A stretch of 64,000 bases of DNA from Microbacterium imperiale (GTDB taxonomy: Bacteria > Actinomycetota > Actinomycetes > Actinomycetales > Microbacteriaceae), in the NCBI RefSeq assembly GCF_017876655.1, contig NZ_JAGIOK010000001.1:1984001-2048000 (forward strand). Direction: 5' to 3'. Every line of letters starts with the position of its first letter. The stretch's first letter is position 1. A program made the translations under genes and the position numbers. This document shows positions 1-8,692 of this stretch, in pieces. Below the pieces are notes generated by a model, which saw only the letters and a program-made list of their open reading frames with translations, was not told the origin of the DNA and did no database searches.

Positions 1-268
1 AATGGCCGGTCCCGAGGCAAATCGTCTATCGATTTGCGACCCTCCGCCAGACGTGAAACGTTGGATGAGGCCCATGACGGGCCGTACCCGACCAGTCCGC
101 GGTCGCTGGTGGTGACCCCGAGGTCGCCAGACCGGTGAGCGTATGGTCGGCGGCCCGTGCCCGTGGATCCGACATCCACCCGCCGTGGCGCTGTCGCGAG
201 ACGTGCGCCGGGAGGTCGCCACCCGGGCGTGACCGATGCAGCCCTGCACCGGGCTGCCGAGGTGTCCA
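1..268. other. Left-edge intergenic region
   Basis: No gene that I can support lies here. The stretch holds an 8-bp dyad at 17-37, an ACGT-GAA-ACGT-like motif near 52-62, and a 16-codon open frame at 65-115 that I do not call. It probably contains the promoter of the betaine transporter operon and perhaps that of a divergent gene outside the window. I see no clear -35/-10 pair. Confidence 0.5.
17..37. promoter_or_regulatory. Perfect 8-bp inverted repeat, possible operator
   Basis: GCAAATCG and CGATTTGC face each other across the five bases TCTAT. The site is AT-rich relative to its surroundings and lies about 230 bases before the betaine transporter gene. Its size and symmetry resemble operators of GntR-type dimeric regulators, but no such regulator is visible in the window. 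It may serve a gene to the left. Confidence 0.35.
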
Positions 269-1597
269 GTGACCATTCCGCCTGCTCTGGGGGAGAACAC
301 AGCAGCCCCCGCGCTCGAGGCCAAGAACCTGTACAAGGTCTTCGGCCGCAACCCCAAGTCCGTCGTCGAGAAGCTCCGCCGCGGCGCTCAGCGCAGTGAG
401 ATCTCCGACGCCGGCACCGCCGCCGTCATCGACGCGTCCTTCAGCGTCCAGCCCGGCGAGATCTTCGTGATCATGGGCCTTTCCGGCTCGGGCAAGTCGA
501 CGCTCATCCGCATGCTCAACGGGCTGCACGACGCGACCGCCGGCTCCATCACGGTGAAGGGCGACTCGATCACCGACGTCGCCCCCGCGCGACTGCGTAC
601 TATCCGCCGCGAGCGCATCGCGATGGTCTTCCAGCACTTCGCGCTGCTGCCGCACCGCACCGTGGCCGCGAATGTCGCCTACCCGCTCGAACTGCGCGAC
701 GTCGGCAAGGCCGAGCGCCTGGCCAAGGCGGAGGAGATCCTCGGGCTCGTCGGGCTCGACGGGTGGGGCGACAAGCTCCCCGCGGCGCTGTCGGGCGGGA
801 TGCAGCAGCGCGTCGGCATCGCCCGCGCGCTCGCCGCAGACAGCGACATCCTGCTCATGGACGAGGCGTTCAGCGCGCTCGACCCGCTCATCCGCCGCGA
901 GATGCAGGAGCAGCTGCTCGAACTGCAGCAGAAGCTGCAGAAGACGATCATCTTCATCACCCACGACCTCAACGAGGCGATGTTCCTCGGCGATCGCATC
1001 GCCGTGATGCGCGACGGCCGCATCGTGCAGATCGGCACCCCCGAAGACATCCTCACCGACCCGGCGAACGACTACGTCGAGCAGTTCGTGCAGGACGTCG
1101 ACCGTGCCCGCGTGCTCACCGCCGCCAACGTCATGGAGCGCCCGCGGCCTGTCGTGGCCGAGTCGGCCGGCCCCCGCGTCGCCCTCAAGCAGATGCGTGA
1201 CGCGTTCATGTCGGCCGCCTACGTCGTGGGGCGCGACCGCAAGCTGCTCGGCGTCGTCACCGACCGCGACGCCGTCAAGCTCGTCCGCCGTGGCGAGTCG
1301 TCGCTGAGCGCCGTCATCAAGCCGGCGCCGCAGACGGTGCGCCAGGACGAGGTGCTGATGAACCTGTTCGTCCCCGCCGTCGAGTCGCCGCTGCCGCTGG
1401 CCGTGACCGACGACGAGGGTCGCCTCGTCGGCGTCATCCCGCGCATCACGCTGCTCGCGGCCCTCGGGCCCGGACCCGGCGCGACCGAGGAGATCACGAT
1501 CCCGCTGCAGCCGATGCCGCAGGCCGCGATCGACGAGGTGCTCGCCGAGGCCTCCGCCGTCGATGCGGTCGCCGCCGAGAACGAGGGGGTGCGCTGA
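269..1597 (+). CDS. proV: Glycine betaine/proline ABC transporter ATPase
   Basis: Cytoplasmic ATPase that energises quaternary-amine osmolyte import. The 442-residue protein has Walker A GLSGSGKST at about 70-78, the Q-loop FQ at 121, the signature LSGGMQQ at 174-180 and Walker B ILLMDEA at 194-200. Residues about 290-410 form a tandem CBS region typical of ProV/OpuAA, where it senses ionic strength or c-di-AMP. I chose the GTG at 269 because it gives the usual N-terminus before the ATPase domain and follows a GAGGTG-like ribosome site; an ATG at 236 is in frame but adds an unusual extension. The stop overlaps the start of the permease gene, so the two are translationally coupled. Confidence 0.93.
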   Translation: MTIPPALGENTAAPALEAKNLYKVFGRNPKSVVEKLRRGAQRSEISDAGTAAVIDASFSVQPGEIFVIMGLSGSGKSTLIRMLNGLHDATAGSITVKGDSITDVAPARLRTIRRERIAMVFQHFALLPHRTVAANVAYPLELRDVGKAERLAKAEEILGLVGLDGWGDKLPAALSGGMQQRVGIARALAADSDILLMDEAFSALDPLIRREMQEQLLELQQKLQKTIIFITHDLNEAMFLGDRIAVMRDGRIVQIGTPEDILTDPANDYVEQFVQDVDRARVLTAANVMERPRPVVAESAGPRVALKQMRDAFMSAAYVVGRDRKLLGVVTDRDAVKLVRRGESSLSAVIKPAPQTVRQDEVLMNLFVPAVESPLPLAVTDDEGRLVGVIPRITLLAALGPGPGATEEITIPLQPMPQAAIDEVLAEASAVDAVAAENEGVR

Positions 1598-2508
1598 TGG
1601 ACGGGTTCCGCATCCCGCTCGGCGAATGGGCCGAGGTCGCTGTCGCCGCCATTCGCGACAACCTCTCGTGGCTGCTGCGCGGCATCTCCGACGCGGTGGG
1701 CTGGCTTGTCGGCTCGCTCGCCGACCTGCTGCTGAGCGCCCCGATCGTCGTGGTCATCGTCGTGGCGGCGCTGCTGGGCTGGGCCCTGCGGTCGTGGAAG
1801 TTCGCGATCGGCACCGCGATCTCGTTCGCGATCATCCTCGGCGTCGGCCAGTGGGTCACCGCGATGCAGACGCTCGCGCTCGTGCTCATCGCGACGGTCA
1901 TCGCCGTCGTCATCGCCGTTCCGCTCGGCATCCTCGCCGCCCGCAGCGACCGGTTCAGCGCGGTCATCAAGCCGGTGCTCGACCTCATGCAGGCGATGCC
2001 GGGCTTCGTCTACCTGATCCCCGCGATCGTGTTCTTCAGCATCGGGTTCGTGCCCGGACTCGTCGCGACCGTCATCTTCGCGCTGCCCCCGGGCGTTCGG
2101 CTCACCGAGCTCGGCATTCGCGGCGTCGACGCAGAGACGGTCGAGGCCGGGCACGCGTTCGGCGCGACGCCCGGGCAGATCCTGCGCGGCGTGCAGCTGC
2201 CGCTGGCCATGCCGACGATCATGACCGGCGTCAACCAGGTCATCATGCTCGCGCTGTCGATGGCCGTCATCGCCGGTATCGCCGGTGCCCCCGGGCTCGG
2301 CAAGGAGATCGTGCAGGCCATGTCGACCGTCAACATCGGCACCGGTGTCGAGGCGGGCCTGAGCGTCGTCATCCTCGCGATCTACCTCGACCGTCTCACC
2401 TCGGCGCTCGGCGACCTGCGCGGGCAGCGGGGTTCCCTTGTCGGCGAGATCGGCCGCCGCCGCGCGGCGGCCGCCGCCGGCCAGCGCGGTCTGGCCCAGG
2501 TCACCTGA
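1597..2508 (+). CDS. proW: Glycine betaine/proline ABC transporter permease
   Basis: Integral membrane subunit of the osmolyte importer. The 303-residue sequence has an amphipathic N-terminus, then several strongly hydrophobic helices starting near residue 48 and the binding-protein-dependent transport domain. The EAA-type loop that docks on the ATPase lies around the segment reading EAGHAFGATPGQ. Its ATG overlaps the TGA of the ATPase gene (ATGA). A GC-rich imperfect hairpin follows before the binding-protein gene, which may let the lipoprotein be expressed at a different level. Confidence 0.93.
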   Translation: MDGFRIPLGEWAEVAVAAIRDNLSWLLRGISDAVGWLVGSLADLLLSAPIVVVIVVAALLGWALRSWKFAIGTAISFAIILGVGQWVTAMQTLALVLIATVIAVVIAVPLGILAARSDRFSAVIKPVLDLMQAMPGFVYLIPAIVFFSIGFVPGLVATVIFALPPGVRLTELGIRGVDAETVEAGHAFGATPGQILRGVQLPLAMPTIMTGVNQVIMLALSMAVIAGIAGAPGLGKEIVQAMSTVNIGTGVEAGLSVVILAIYLDRLTSALGDLRGQRGSLVGEIGRRRAAAAAGQRGLAQVT

Positions 2509-2513
2509 AACAA

Positions 2514-2548
2514 CCCCCGCGGTCCGGCCTGCGCGCGGGCCGTGGGGA
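2514..2548 (+). terminator. Imperfect GC hairpin between permease and binding protein genes
   Basis: CCCC-GCGG...GGCC pairs imperfectly with GGGCCGTGGGG across a short loop. There is no T-tract, so it is more likely an mRNA-processing or attenuation hairpin than a full terminator. Confidence 0.3.
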
Positions 2549-2609
2549 CCACCAACGTATCCTCCCTGCACCTCATACGGAACGTACGACTCCATACGGA
2601 AGGCACACT

Positions 2610-3521
2610 ATGAACAAGCGACACCTCACCGGCATCGTGGCCCTCGGCGCCGCGGCATCCCTCGCCCTCGCCGGCTGCGCGAGCGGCAACCAGGCCGACG
2701 GCGGCTCCGGCGACAACGGCGACAGCAAGGGCACCATCACGCTGGGCTACCTGCCCTCGTGGACCGACGGCCTCAGCACCGCGTACCTGCTCGAGAACCA
2801 GCTCGAGCAGATCGGCTACACCGTCGAGATGCAGGAGCTGACCGAGGCCGGACCGCTCTACGCCGGTCTCGCGCAGGGCGACGTCGACATCTACCCGTCG
2901 GCGTGGCCCGAACTGACGCACGCGACCTACATGGACACCTACGGCGACCAGATCGACGACCTCGGCGCGTACTACGACAACGCCAAGCTCACGATCGCCG
3001 TACCCGAGTACGTCGACATCACCTCGATCGAGGACCTCGCGGCCGACGCCGACCGGTTCGGCGGCAAGATCTACGGCATCGAGCCGGGCGCCGGTCTGAC
3101 CTCGCAGACCCAGAACTCGATGATGCCCGAGTACGGCCTGGACGGGACGTACGAGCTCGTCACCTCCTCGACCGCGGCCATGCTGACCGAGCTCGACACG
3201 GCGATCGCCGCCGAGCGCGACATCGTCGTGACGTCGTGGCGTCCGTTCTGGGCCAACGAGCGCTACGGCCTCAAGGACCTCGAAGACCCGCGCGGCGCGA
3301 TGGGCGACCCCGAGGCGCTGCACTTCCTGGCCACCGCCGGGTTCGCGGACGAGCACCCCGAAGCCGCCGAGCTGATCGGCCAGATCGTCCTCGATGACGA
3401 GCAGTACGCCGCTCTCGAGGACATGGTCGTCAACCAGTACGGCGAGGGCAAGGAGCCCGAGGCGATCGAGGCGTGGCTGGCCGAGTACGGCACCCAGGTC
3501 GACGGCCTCCAGGTCGGCTGA
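2610..3521 (+). CDS. Glycine betaine-binding lipoprotein of ABC transporter
   Basis: Extracytoplasmic OpuAC-type receptor that delivers betaine-like osmolytes to the permease. The 303-residue protein starts with a lipoprotein signal peptide whose lipobox LAGC places the acylated cysteine at residue 23, followed by a Gly/Ser/Asp-rich tether. The mature part reads as a type II periplasmic-binding fold with the GYLPSWTDG and WPELTHATYM segments usual for this family. The ATG follows GGAAGG at a good distance. Two copies of CATACGGAA (2574-2582 and 2593-2601) lie just upstream. The gene is the third member of the proV-proW operon, separated by about 100 bases. Confidence 0.92.
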   Translation: MNKRHLTGIVALGAAASLALAGCASGNQADGGSGDNGDSKGTITLGYLPSWTDGLSTAYLLENQLEQIGYTVEMQELTEAGPLYAGLAQGDVDIYPSAWPELTHATYMDTYGDQIDDLGAYYDNAKLTIAVPEYVDITSIEDLAADADRFGGKIYGIEPGAGLTSQTQNSMMPEYGLDGTYELVTSSTAAMLTELDTAIAAERDIVVTSWRPFWANERYGLKDLEDPRGAMGDPEALHFLATAGFADEHPEAAELIGQIVLDDEQYAALEDMVVNQYGEGKEPEAIEAWLAEYGTQVDGLQVG

Positions 3522-3527
3522 ACGCGA

Positions 3528-4298
3528 TCAGGATGCCGCGGGCGGCGCCGTCGGCGGAAGCTGCAGCGCCGCCCGCTCGGCGAGGCGGTCCATCGCGGCA
3601 TCCGACACCGCGATGAGCCCGTCGAGCTCGGCGCGCACCCGCTCGTAGGCGGTGCGCCGCTCGGCGGGCGTCGCGGCGTCGTCGACCGCGACGTTGAGCA
3701 GCTGCTTCGCTGTGTCGAGGCGGCGGCGCTCGGCCTCGCTGAACGAGCGGTCGCGCTGGCGCCGGGCGTCGCGCTCGGCCAGGTCGAACGCTACCTCGGC
3801 ATCGGTCAGGGCGTCGCGGTATGCGGCGAGATCAGTCGCGCTGACCCGGGTGTCGGCGGACGGCGGCCGCAGACCGTCGGCGACCTTCTTCGCGCGCAGG
3901 AACGCCGCGGTCAGCGGCTGGCGGCCATCGCTCATGGCCGGGAAGGCGATCAGCTTCGCGACGTCGAGCTCGTACTCCAGCCAGCGGTGCGTGAGGTCGT
4001 CGTGGGCCGAGAACAGACGCTCCAACCGCGTGCGCGTGCTCGCGCCCGCGTCATCGCCGTCGGCCGCCGAGGGGAATGACGCGCCGCCGTCGCGTGCCGC
4101 AAGGTCGCCCGACGCCGGGCGGACGACGATGCCCTTCGCCTCGGCCTTCGCGCGGATAATCTCGAGCCGGCGTTCATGACGGCGCTTGGCGGAACGCTCG
4201 ATCGCCTTCGCGACACCACCGGCGGCCGGCCCGATGAAGAAGATCAGCCACCAGTAGCTCCCCGCGAAACCCCATAGCCCGCTCCAGAACTCACCCAC
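3528..4298 (-). CDS. Hypothetical membrane-anchored protein (paralog A of tandem pair)
   Basis: Not a family I can name. The 256-residue product has one N-terminal membrane helix (about 14-32, WWLIFFIGPAAG), then a charged region and an Ala/Arg-rich helical C-terminal half. A block reading HDDLTHRWLEYELDVAK then FPAMSD is shared almost position for position with the next gene upstream (4331-5176), as is LAAYRDALTDAE further on, so the two are tandem paralogs. The GTG start is preceded at 6 bases by TACGAT, a -10-like hexamer, which predicts a leaderless mRNA. It converges on the betaine-binding gene with a 6-base gap. Confidence 0.75.
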   Translation of the reverse strand: MGEFWSGLWGFAGSYWWLIFFIGPAAGGVAKAIERSAKRRHERRLEIIRAKAEAKGIVVRPASGDLAARDGGASFPSAADGDDAGASTRTRLERLFSAHDDLTHRWLEYELDVAKLIAFPAMSDGRQPLTAAFLRAKKVADGLRPPSADTRVSATDLAAYRDALTDAEVAFDLAERDARRQRDRSFSEAERRRLDTAKQLLNVAVDDAATPAERRTAYERVRAELDGLIAVSDAAMDRLAERAALQLPPTAPPAAS

Positions 4299-4330
4299 GC
4301 GCTCATCGTATCGACGCGCGACGCGTCGGA

Positions 4331-5176
4331 TCAGCCCCGGTCGCCGCGGCGCTCGTCCCGGCGCTCCTCGCGCCGGTCGCGGTCACGGCGAACCCGGTTC
4401 CACATCTCGCTCGACCGGGCGATCGCGCGCTGGGCGTTGTCGAGCAGATCCTGCGCGACCTCGGCCCAGTCGTTCGAGCGCTCGTCGGGCTCGGGGATCT
4501 CCCGCCCCGTCCCCCGACGCGCGGCGCGTTCGGCGGCGTCGAACGCATGGGTCGCGCGGCGGACGGCCTCGCGGTAGGCGCTGTAGTCGGCGGGGGCCAT
4601 CCGCACGTCGCGGGCGGTCGGTCGCAGCCACGAGGCCTGTTGATACTCGCGCAGGAACAGCTCGAGCGGGGGCCAGCGCGCGTCGGACATCATCGGGAAC
4701 CCGATCGCCTTCGCGGCATCCGTCTCGTACTCGATCCACCGCGCGGTCAGCTCGTCGTGCTCGGCCATCAGCCGCGCGAGAGGCATCTGCTCGACGGCGC
4801 CGCGCGAAGCGGGCATCGTCGCGCGCGCCGCCTGCACGGCCGCGCGTCGGGCCTTCACGTCGGCGACGGCGGCGCGTGCCTGACGCTCGGCGAGCTGCAG
4901 CCGGCGGCGCGCCTCGGGCACGGCTCCCGCCGTCGCACGGGGCGTGGACTTCTCGGCCTGTGCGCGCAGCAGCTCGGCGCGCGCGACCTTGAGCTGCGCA
5001 CGGGATTGCGTGACCGCCTCTTGCGCGCGACGCAGGTCGAGCAGCGCGGCGTCGAGCTCGAGCCGCCGCTGACCGGGGCGCACGCGGCGCAGGCCGGCCC
5101 AGCCGAGGGCGCTCGCTCCGGCACCGGCCGGCGCGATCCACCACCACTCGGTCACGAGCACGAGGATCGGATCCAC
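4331..5176 (-). CDS. Hypothetical membrane-anchored coiled-coil protein (paralog B)
   Basis: Unknown function. The 281-residue product begins with a hydrophobic segment (about 3-28), followed by a long predicted coiled coil (about 40-130, rich in Ala, Arg, Gln and Leu heptads). The C-terminal half carries HDELTARWIEYETDAAK, FPMMSD and YSAYREAVRRA, matching the downstream paralog at 3528-4298. The GTG start sits 6 bases after TAGGCT, the leaderless pattern seen for many genes here. The coiled coil is absent from paralog A, so the shared C-terminal half is the conserved module. Confidence 0.75.
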   Translation of the reverse strand: MDPILVLVTEWWWIAPAGAGASALGWAGLRRVRPGQRRLELDAALLDLRRAQEAVTQSRAQLKVARAELLRAQAEKSTPRATAGAVPEARRRLQLAERQARAAVADVKARRAAVQAARATMPASRGAVEQMPLARLMAEHDELTARWIEYETDAAKAIGFPMMSDARWPPLELFLREYQQASWLRPTARDVRMAPADYSAYREAVRRATHAFDAAERAARRGTGREIPEPDERSNDWAEVAQDLLDNAQRAIARSSEMWNRVRRDRDRREERRDERRGDRG

Positions 5177-5223
5177 CCTCTCAGCCTACGCATCGCGCCG
5201 GCTCGCGTCTCGGGCAGGGCGCG

Positions 5224-5310
5224 CGATACATCCGTCGGACCGGCGCGGCGGGTGAGCCGTGCCACCGCGTGAGGCGCAACTTCAGCCCCGTCGATCCTGC
5301 GGGTGTATCA
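5224..5310. repeat. Dyad of the GATACATC family at the 3' end of the purL transcript
   Basis: The left arm CGATACATCCGTCGGACCGG (5224-5243) faces a degenerate arm at 5293-5310 whose reverse complement begins TGATACACCCGCAGGATC. The left arm is identical over 17 or more bases to the arm of a longer dyad at 24010-24096. It overlaps the stop codon of the 52-residue gene and lies between that gene and the next minus-strand promoter, so it may act as a terminator or be a REP-like element. Confidence 0.5.
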
Positions 5311-5466
5311 GCCGAACAGGAGGGCGAACACCGTCGAGCCGCCGCCGACGAGGATGAGCGACACGATCGCGACCCACGCCGTCACGCGCATGCGACGCGA
5401 GCGTCCGCGGGCGAACCCGGCGTACTCGTCGTCGTCGCCCTGCGGCGTCAGGTCGCGTCCGCTCAC
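5308..5466 (-). CDS. Small membrane protein translationally coupled to purL
   Basis: A 52-residue product: a hydrophilic, acidic then arginine-rich N-terminal half followed by one membrane helix (about residues 29-51, [16 protein letters not shown]). The GTG start overlaps the TGA of purL in GTGA, so translation is probably coupled. Codon choice is GC3-rich like its neighbours. Function is unknown; the positive-inside pattern suggests the N-terminus faces the cytoplasm. I rate it real because of the coupling, the coherent topology and the codon use. Confidence 0.72.
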   Translation of the reverse strand: MSGRDLTPQGDDDEYAGFARGRSRRMRVTAWVAIVSLILVGGGSTVFALLFG

Positions 5467-7784
5467 GAGGTCGGCACTTCGTCGACGATCTCACCGAACG
5501 CGGCGGGCAGCGTTGCGCGCGAGGTCGCGCGGATCTCGGCGACCGGCACCGAGAACAGGCCCTGCACGTCGAGGACGGGGGTGACGCCCTCGGCGGCATC
5601 CGTCACACCGATGCGCAGCACGGGGTAGTCGCGCCCCTCGCACAGGCCACGGAACTTCACGTCCTCTTCGCGGGGCACCGAGACGATGACGCGTCCGGTC
5701 GACTCGCTGAACAGCGCCGTCGCGGCGTCGACGCCGTCGCGCTCGACGATCTCGCTCAGCCAGACGCGGGCGCCGACGCCGAAACGCGTCGTCGCCTCGG
5801 CGAGGGCCTGGCCGAGGCCGCCGGTCGACAGGTCGTGCGCGCTCGAGATGAGACCCTGCTGCGACGCGGCCTGGATGAGGCCGGCGAGGCGCTTCTCGGC
5901 GGCGAGGTCGACCTTCGGCGGGCGGCCGCCCAGGTGACCGTGCACCGTGTCGGCCCACGCCGAGCCGTCGAGCTCCTCGGCGGTGACGCCGAGCAGGTAG
6001 ATGTTCTCGCCGGCGTCCTGCCAGCCCGACGGGATGCGGCGGGCGACGTCATCGACGATGCCGAGCACGCCCACGACGGGGGTCGGGAAGATCGGCTGGT
6101 CGCCGGTCTGGTTGTAGAACGAGACGTTGCCGCCCGTGACGGGCACACCGAGCTCGAGGCACGCGTCCGACAGGCCGTCGACGGCCTGGCCGAACTGCCA
6201 CATGACCTCGGGGTTCTCGGGGCTGCCGAAGTTCAGGCAGTCGGTCACCGCGGTGGGCACGGCACCCGTGACGGCGACGTTGCGGTACGCCTCGGCCAGG
6301 GCGAGCTGCGCGCCCGCGTACGGGTCGAGCTGGCAGTAGCGGCCGTTGCAGTCCGTCGCGATCGCGAAGCCGAGGCCCGACTCCTCGTCGACGCGGATCA
6401 TGCCGGCGTCGTCGGGGAAGCTCAGCGCCGTGTTGCCGAGGACGTAGTAGTCGTACTGGTTGGTGATCCAGCTGGTGTCGGCGAGGTTCGGGCTCGCGAC
6501 GAGCTGCAGGAACTGGTCGCGCAGGGTCTCTGCGTCGTTCGCGCGGGGCAGGGATGCCGCCGAGTCGGCCTGCAGGCCGTCGATCCACGTCGGGTAGGCG
6601 ACGGGGCGGTCGTAGACCGGGCCGTCGACCGCGACAGTCGAGGGGTCGACGTCGACGATCTGCTCGCCGTGCCAGAAGATCTGCAGGCGGCCGTCACCGG
6701 TGACCTCGCCGAGGACGCTCGTCTCCACGTCCCACTTGCCGACGACGGCGAGGAACGCGTCGAGCTTCTCGGGAGCGACGATCGCCATCATGCGCTCCTG
6801 GCTCTCGCTCATGAGGATCTCCTCGGGCGTGAGCGAGGGGTCGCGCAGCAGCACGTTCTCGAGGTCGACGCGCATGCCCGACCCGCCGTTGGCGGCCAGC
6901 TCGCTCGTCGCGCACGAGATGCCGGCCGCGCCGAGGTCCTGGATCGCTTCGACGAGCTCGCCCGCGTACAGCTCGAGGCAGCACTCGATGAGCACCTTCT
7001 CGGCGAAGGGGTCGCCGACCTGCACCGCGGGGCGCTTGGTGGGTCCGCCGTCGGCGAAGGTGTCGGAGGCGAGGATCGACGCACCGCCGATGCCGTCGCC
7101 GCCCGTGCGCGCGCCGAACAGCACGACCTTGTTGCCGGCGCCGGTGGCGTTGGCGAGCTTGATGTCCTCGTGGCGCATGACGCCCACCGCGAGGGCGTTC
7201 ACGAGCGGGTTGCCCTGATAGACCGAGTCGAAGACGGTCTCGCCGCCGATGTTCGGCAGGCCCAGGCAGTTGCCGTAGAACGAGATGCCGCTGACGACGC
7301 CGTGCACGACCCGCGCGGTGTCGGGGTGGTCGATGGCGCCGAAGCGCAGCTGGTCCATGACGGCGACGGGACGGGCGCCCATCGAGATGATGTCGCGGAC
7401 GATGCCGCCGACGCCGGTCGCGGCGCCCTGGAACGGCTCGATGTAGCTCGGGTGGTTGTGCGACTCGACCTTGAAGGTCACCGCCCAGCCCTCGCCGACG
7501 TCGACGACACCGGCGTTCTGACCCATGCCCACCATGAGGCGGGTCTTCATCTCGTCCGAGACCTTCTGGCCGAAGCGGCGCAGGTAGTTCTTGCTCGACT
7601 TGTAGGAGCAGTGCTCGCTCCACATGACCGAGTACATCGCCAGCTCGCCCGAGGTGGGGCGGCGGCCGAGGATCTCGCGGATCTTCGCGTATTCGTCGGG
7701 CTTGAGGCCCAGGGCGCCGTAGGGCTGTTCACGCTCCGGAGTGGCGGTGGCGTTCTCGACGGTATCTGCGACAGGGGTGCTCAC
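5463..7784 (-). CDS. purL: Phosphoribosylformylglycinamidine synthase II
   Basis: Catalyses the fourth step of purine synthesis, ATP-dependent conversion of FGAR to FGAM. At 773 residues it is the small bacterial form that works in a complex with PurQ (glutaminase) and PurS, both encoded at 48482-49428. Typical segments include [15 protein letters not shown] near residue 53, the Gly-rich [10 protein letters not shown] stretch, and [14 protein letters not shown] near the C-terminus (paired AIRS-like halves). Start is GTG; a -10-like TAGACT at 7823-7828 leaves a leader of about 32 bases. The promoter block resembles that of purS. The stop overlaps the downstream small membrane gene. Confidence 0.97.
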   Translation of the reverse strand: MSTPVADTVENATATPEREQPYGALGLKPDEYAKIREILGRRPTSGELAMYSVMWSEHCSYKSSKNYLRRFGQKVSDEMKTRLMVGMGQNAGVVDVGEGWAVTFKVESHNHPSYIEPFQGAATGVGGIVRDIISMGARPVAVMDQLRFGAIDHPDTARVVHGVVSGISFYGNCLGLPNIGGETVFDSVYQGNPLVNALAVGVMRHEDIKLANATGAGNKVVLFGARTGGDGIGGASILASDTFADGGPTKRPAVQVGDPFAEKVLIECCLELYAGELVEAIQDLGAAGISCATSELAANGGSGMRVDLENVLLRDPSLTPEEILMSESQERMMAIVAPEKLDAFLAVVGKWDVETSVLGEVTGDGRLQIFWHGEQIVDVDPSTVAVDGPVYDRPVAYPTWIDGLQADSAASLPRANDAETLRDQFLQLVASPNLADTSWITNQYDYYVLGNTALSFPDDAGMIRVDEESGLGFAIATDCNGRYCQLDPYAGAQLALAEAYRNVAVTGAVPTAVTDCLNFGSPENPEVMWQFGQAVDGLSDACLELGVPVTGGNVSFYNQTGDQPIFPTPVVGVLGIVDDVARRIPSGWQDAGENIYLLGVTAEELDGSAWADTVHGHLGGRPPKVDLAAEKRLAGLIQAASQQGLISSAHDLSTGGLGQALAEATTRFGVGARVWLSEIVERDGVDAATALFSESTGRVIVSVPREEDVKFRGLCEGRDYPVLRIGVTDAAEGVTPVLDVQGLFSVPVAEIRATSRATLPAAFGEIVDEVPTS

Positions 7785-7815
7785 GCGGCTGGACTCCAGG
7801 ACTCGGGATGCCGGA

Positions 7816-7828
7816 CGCGATCAGTCTA
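7816..7828 (-). promoter_or_regulatory. purL promoter block shared with purS
   Basis: On the minus strand this reads TAGACTGATCGCG; the purS promoter has TAGACTGGTCGCG at 49458-49470, and both are followed 6-7 bases later by ATCCCG. TAGACT is a plausible -10 hexamer. The shared bases beyond the hexamer suggest a common regulator or a common early-transcribed signal. Confidence 0.45.
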
Positions 7829-7967
7829 GTTGGCGCCGCCGCGCCCCCCGCTCGTTCCCCGACGGGCGGGTCGGCTGACCGGACCGGCGTGAGGATCCGG
7901 GGCGAGGGTGCATGGGAAGCGTGAGGGACTCTCGCCGGCTGCCGGGGGCGGGCGTAGACCTGAGCGC

Positions 7968-8549
7968 ATGACCCTGACCTCGATCCTTCCGACGCTGCGG
8001 CGCAGCATCCCGAGCCCCCTCTCGCGCGACGCCTGGCCCGCGCGCACCGCGCCGACGTGCGACGACATCGTCGTCGGTGGCGTCTCCGTCACGCGGTACG
8101 TCGAGCTCTGCGGGCTGCCGGCCGTCATGACGGCGCCGGCGGTCATCCCCCTGTCGGGCGGGATGCCGTCGCCCACCGCCGCGACGACGGTGCTGATCCT
8201 CGAGGTGAGCGCCGCACGTCCCGCCGACGAGGTCGCCGCACTCGTGCTCGCAGCGGCGTTCGACGATGGCCTGCACCCCGTGTGGACCGAGGCGCGACTG
8301 CTCGCCCGCGTCTCGGGTGCCCCCGACCACCGCTTCGCGGTCTGCGGCAGCGACGGCGCGCGTCTTCCCGGGGTGGCCGTCGTGCTGCCGGCCGACGTGC
8401 GGCCCGGCGACCTCGTCGCGGTGCCCTGCCCCGGCGCCGTCGGGGTCGGCGACATCCGTCCGCGCCCCGGCTTCGACGGGACTCGCTCCGACGTCGACGA
8501 CGCTCGCGCCGACGCCGACGCTCGCCCCGACGCTGAATGGACCGCGTGA
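7968..8549 (+). CDS. Hypothetical protein, first gene of a three-gene coupled operon
   Basis: No family recognised. The 193-residue product has a hydrophobic, beta-rich central portion (residues about 34-100), two short VCGSDG and VPCPGAVGVGD turns, and a disordered Asp/Ala/Arg-rich tail from about 165. No membrane helix or signal peptide is convincing. I start it at the ATG at 7968, which follows TAGACC by 7 bases (weak leaderless pattern); an in-frame ATG at 7908 exists but its extension is Gly/Arg-rich and unlikely. Its stop overlaps the next start in TGATG. It could be a regulatory or SAF-like surface protein, but that is speculation. Confidence 0.65.
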   Translation: MTLTSILPTLRRSIPSPLSRDAWPARTAPTCDDIVVGGVSVTRYVELCGLPAVMTAPAVIPLSGGMPSPTAATTVLILEVSAARPADEVAALVLAAAFDDGLHPVWTEARLLARVSGAPDHRFAVCGSDGARLPGVAVVLPADVRPGDLVAVPCPGAVGVGDIRPRPGFDGTRSDVDDARADADARPDAEWTA

Positions 8550-8692
8550 TGGTGTTCGCGACGGTGCTCTGGGCGAGCCGCTGCGCCCGCTACGAGGCGA
8601 TGATCGCGTCGGCTCAGGCGGCCGAGGACGAGGCGCGCGCGACAGCCGCGGGCTCCGGTGCGTCGGCCACGGTGCCGGTGTCCCGGTCATGA
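8549..8692 (+). CDS. Small hypothetical protein, second gene of coupled operon
   Basis: A 47-residue product beginning with a short hydrophobic stretch (MVFATVLWASRC) then an Ala/Glu-rich helix and a Ser/Thr/Ala-rich tail. The start ATG shares its A with the stop of the preceding gene, and its own TGA overlaps the ATG of the following gene, so it sits tightly between two coupled frames. An alternative start at 8537 or 8546 is possible. Function unknown. Confidence 0.55.
   Translation: MVFATVLWASRCARYEAMIASAQAAEDEARATAAGSGASATVPVSRS

Noticed and set aside
65..115. A 16-codon frame ending in two Trp codons, resembling a trp-type leader peptide
   Set aside because: The downstream genes import osmolytes, no Trp-biosynthesis gene follows, and I see no attenuator hairpin pair. 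It is probably chance.
1563..3521. One continuous 652-codon frame spanning the permease gene region and the betaine-binding protein
   Set aside because: Only the part from 2610 has a signal peptide and family motifs; the earlier part overlaps the permease gene in a different frame and is Arg-rich.
5835..7829. A 664-codon open frame opposite purL
   Set aside because: Same antisense artefact; purL is unmistakable and the opposite product has no recognisable domain.
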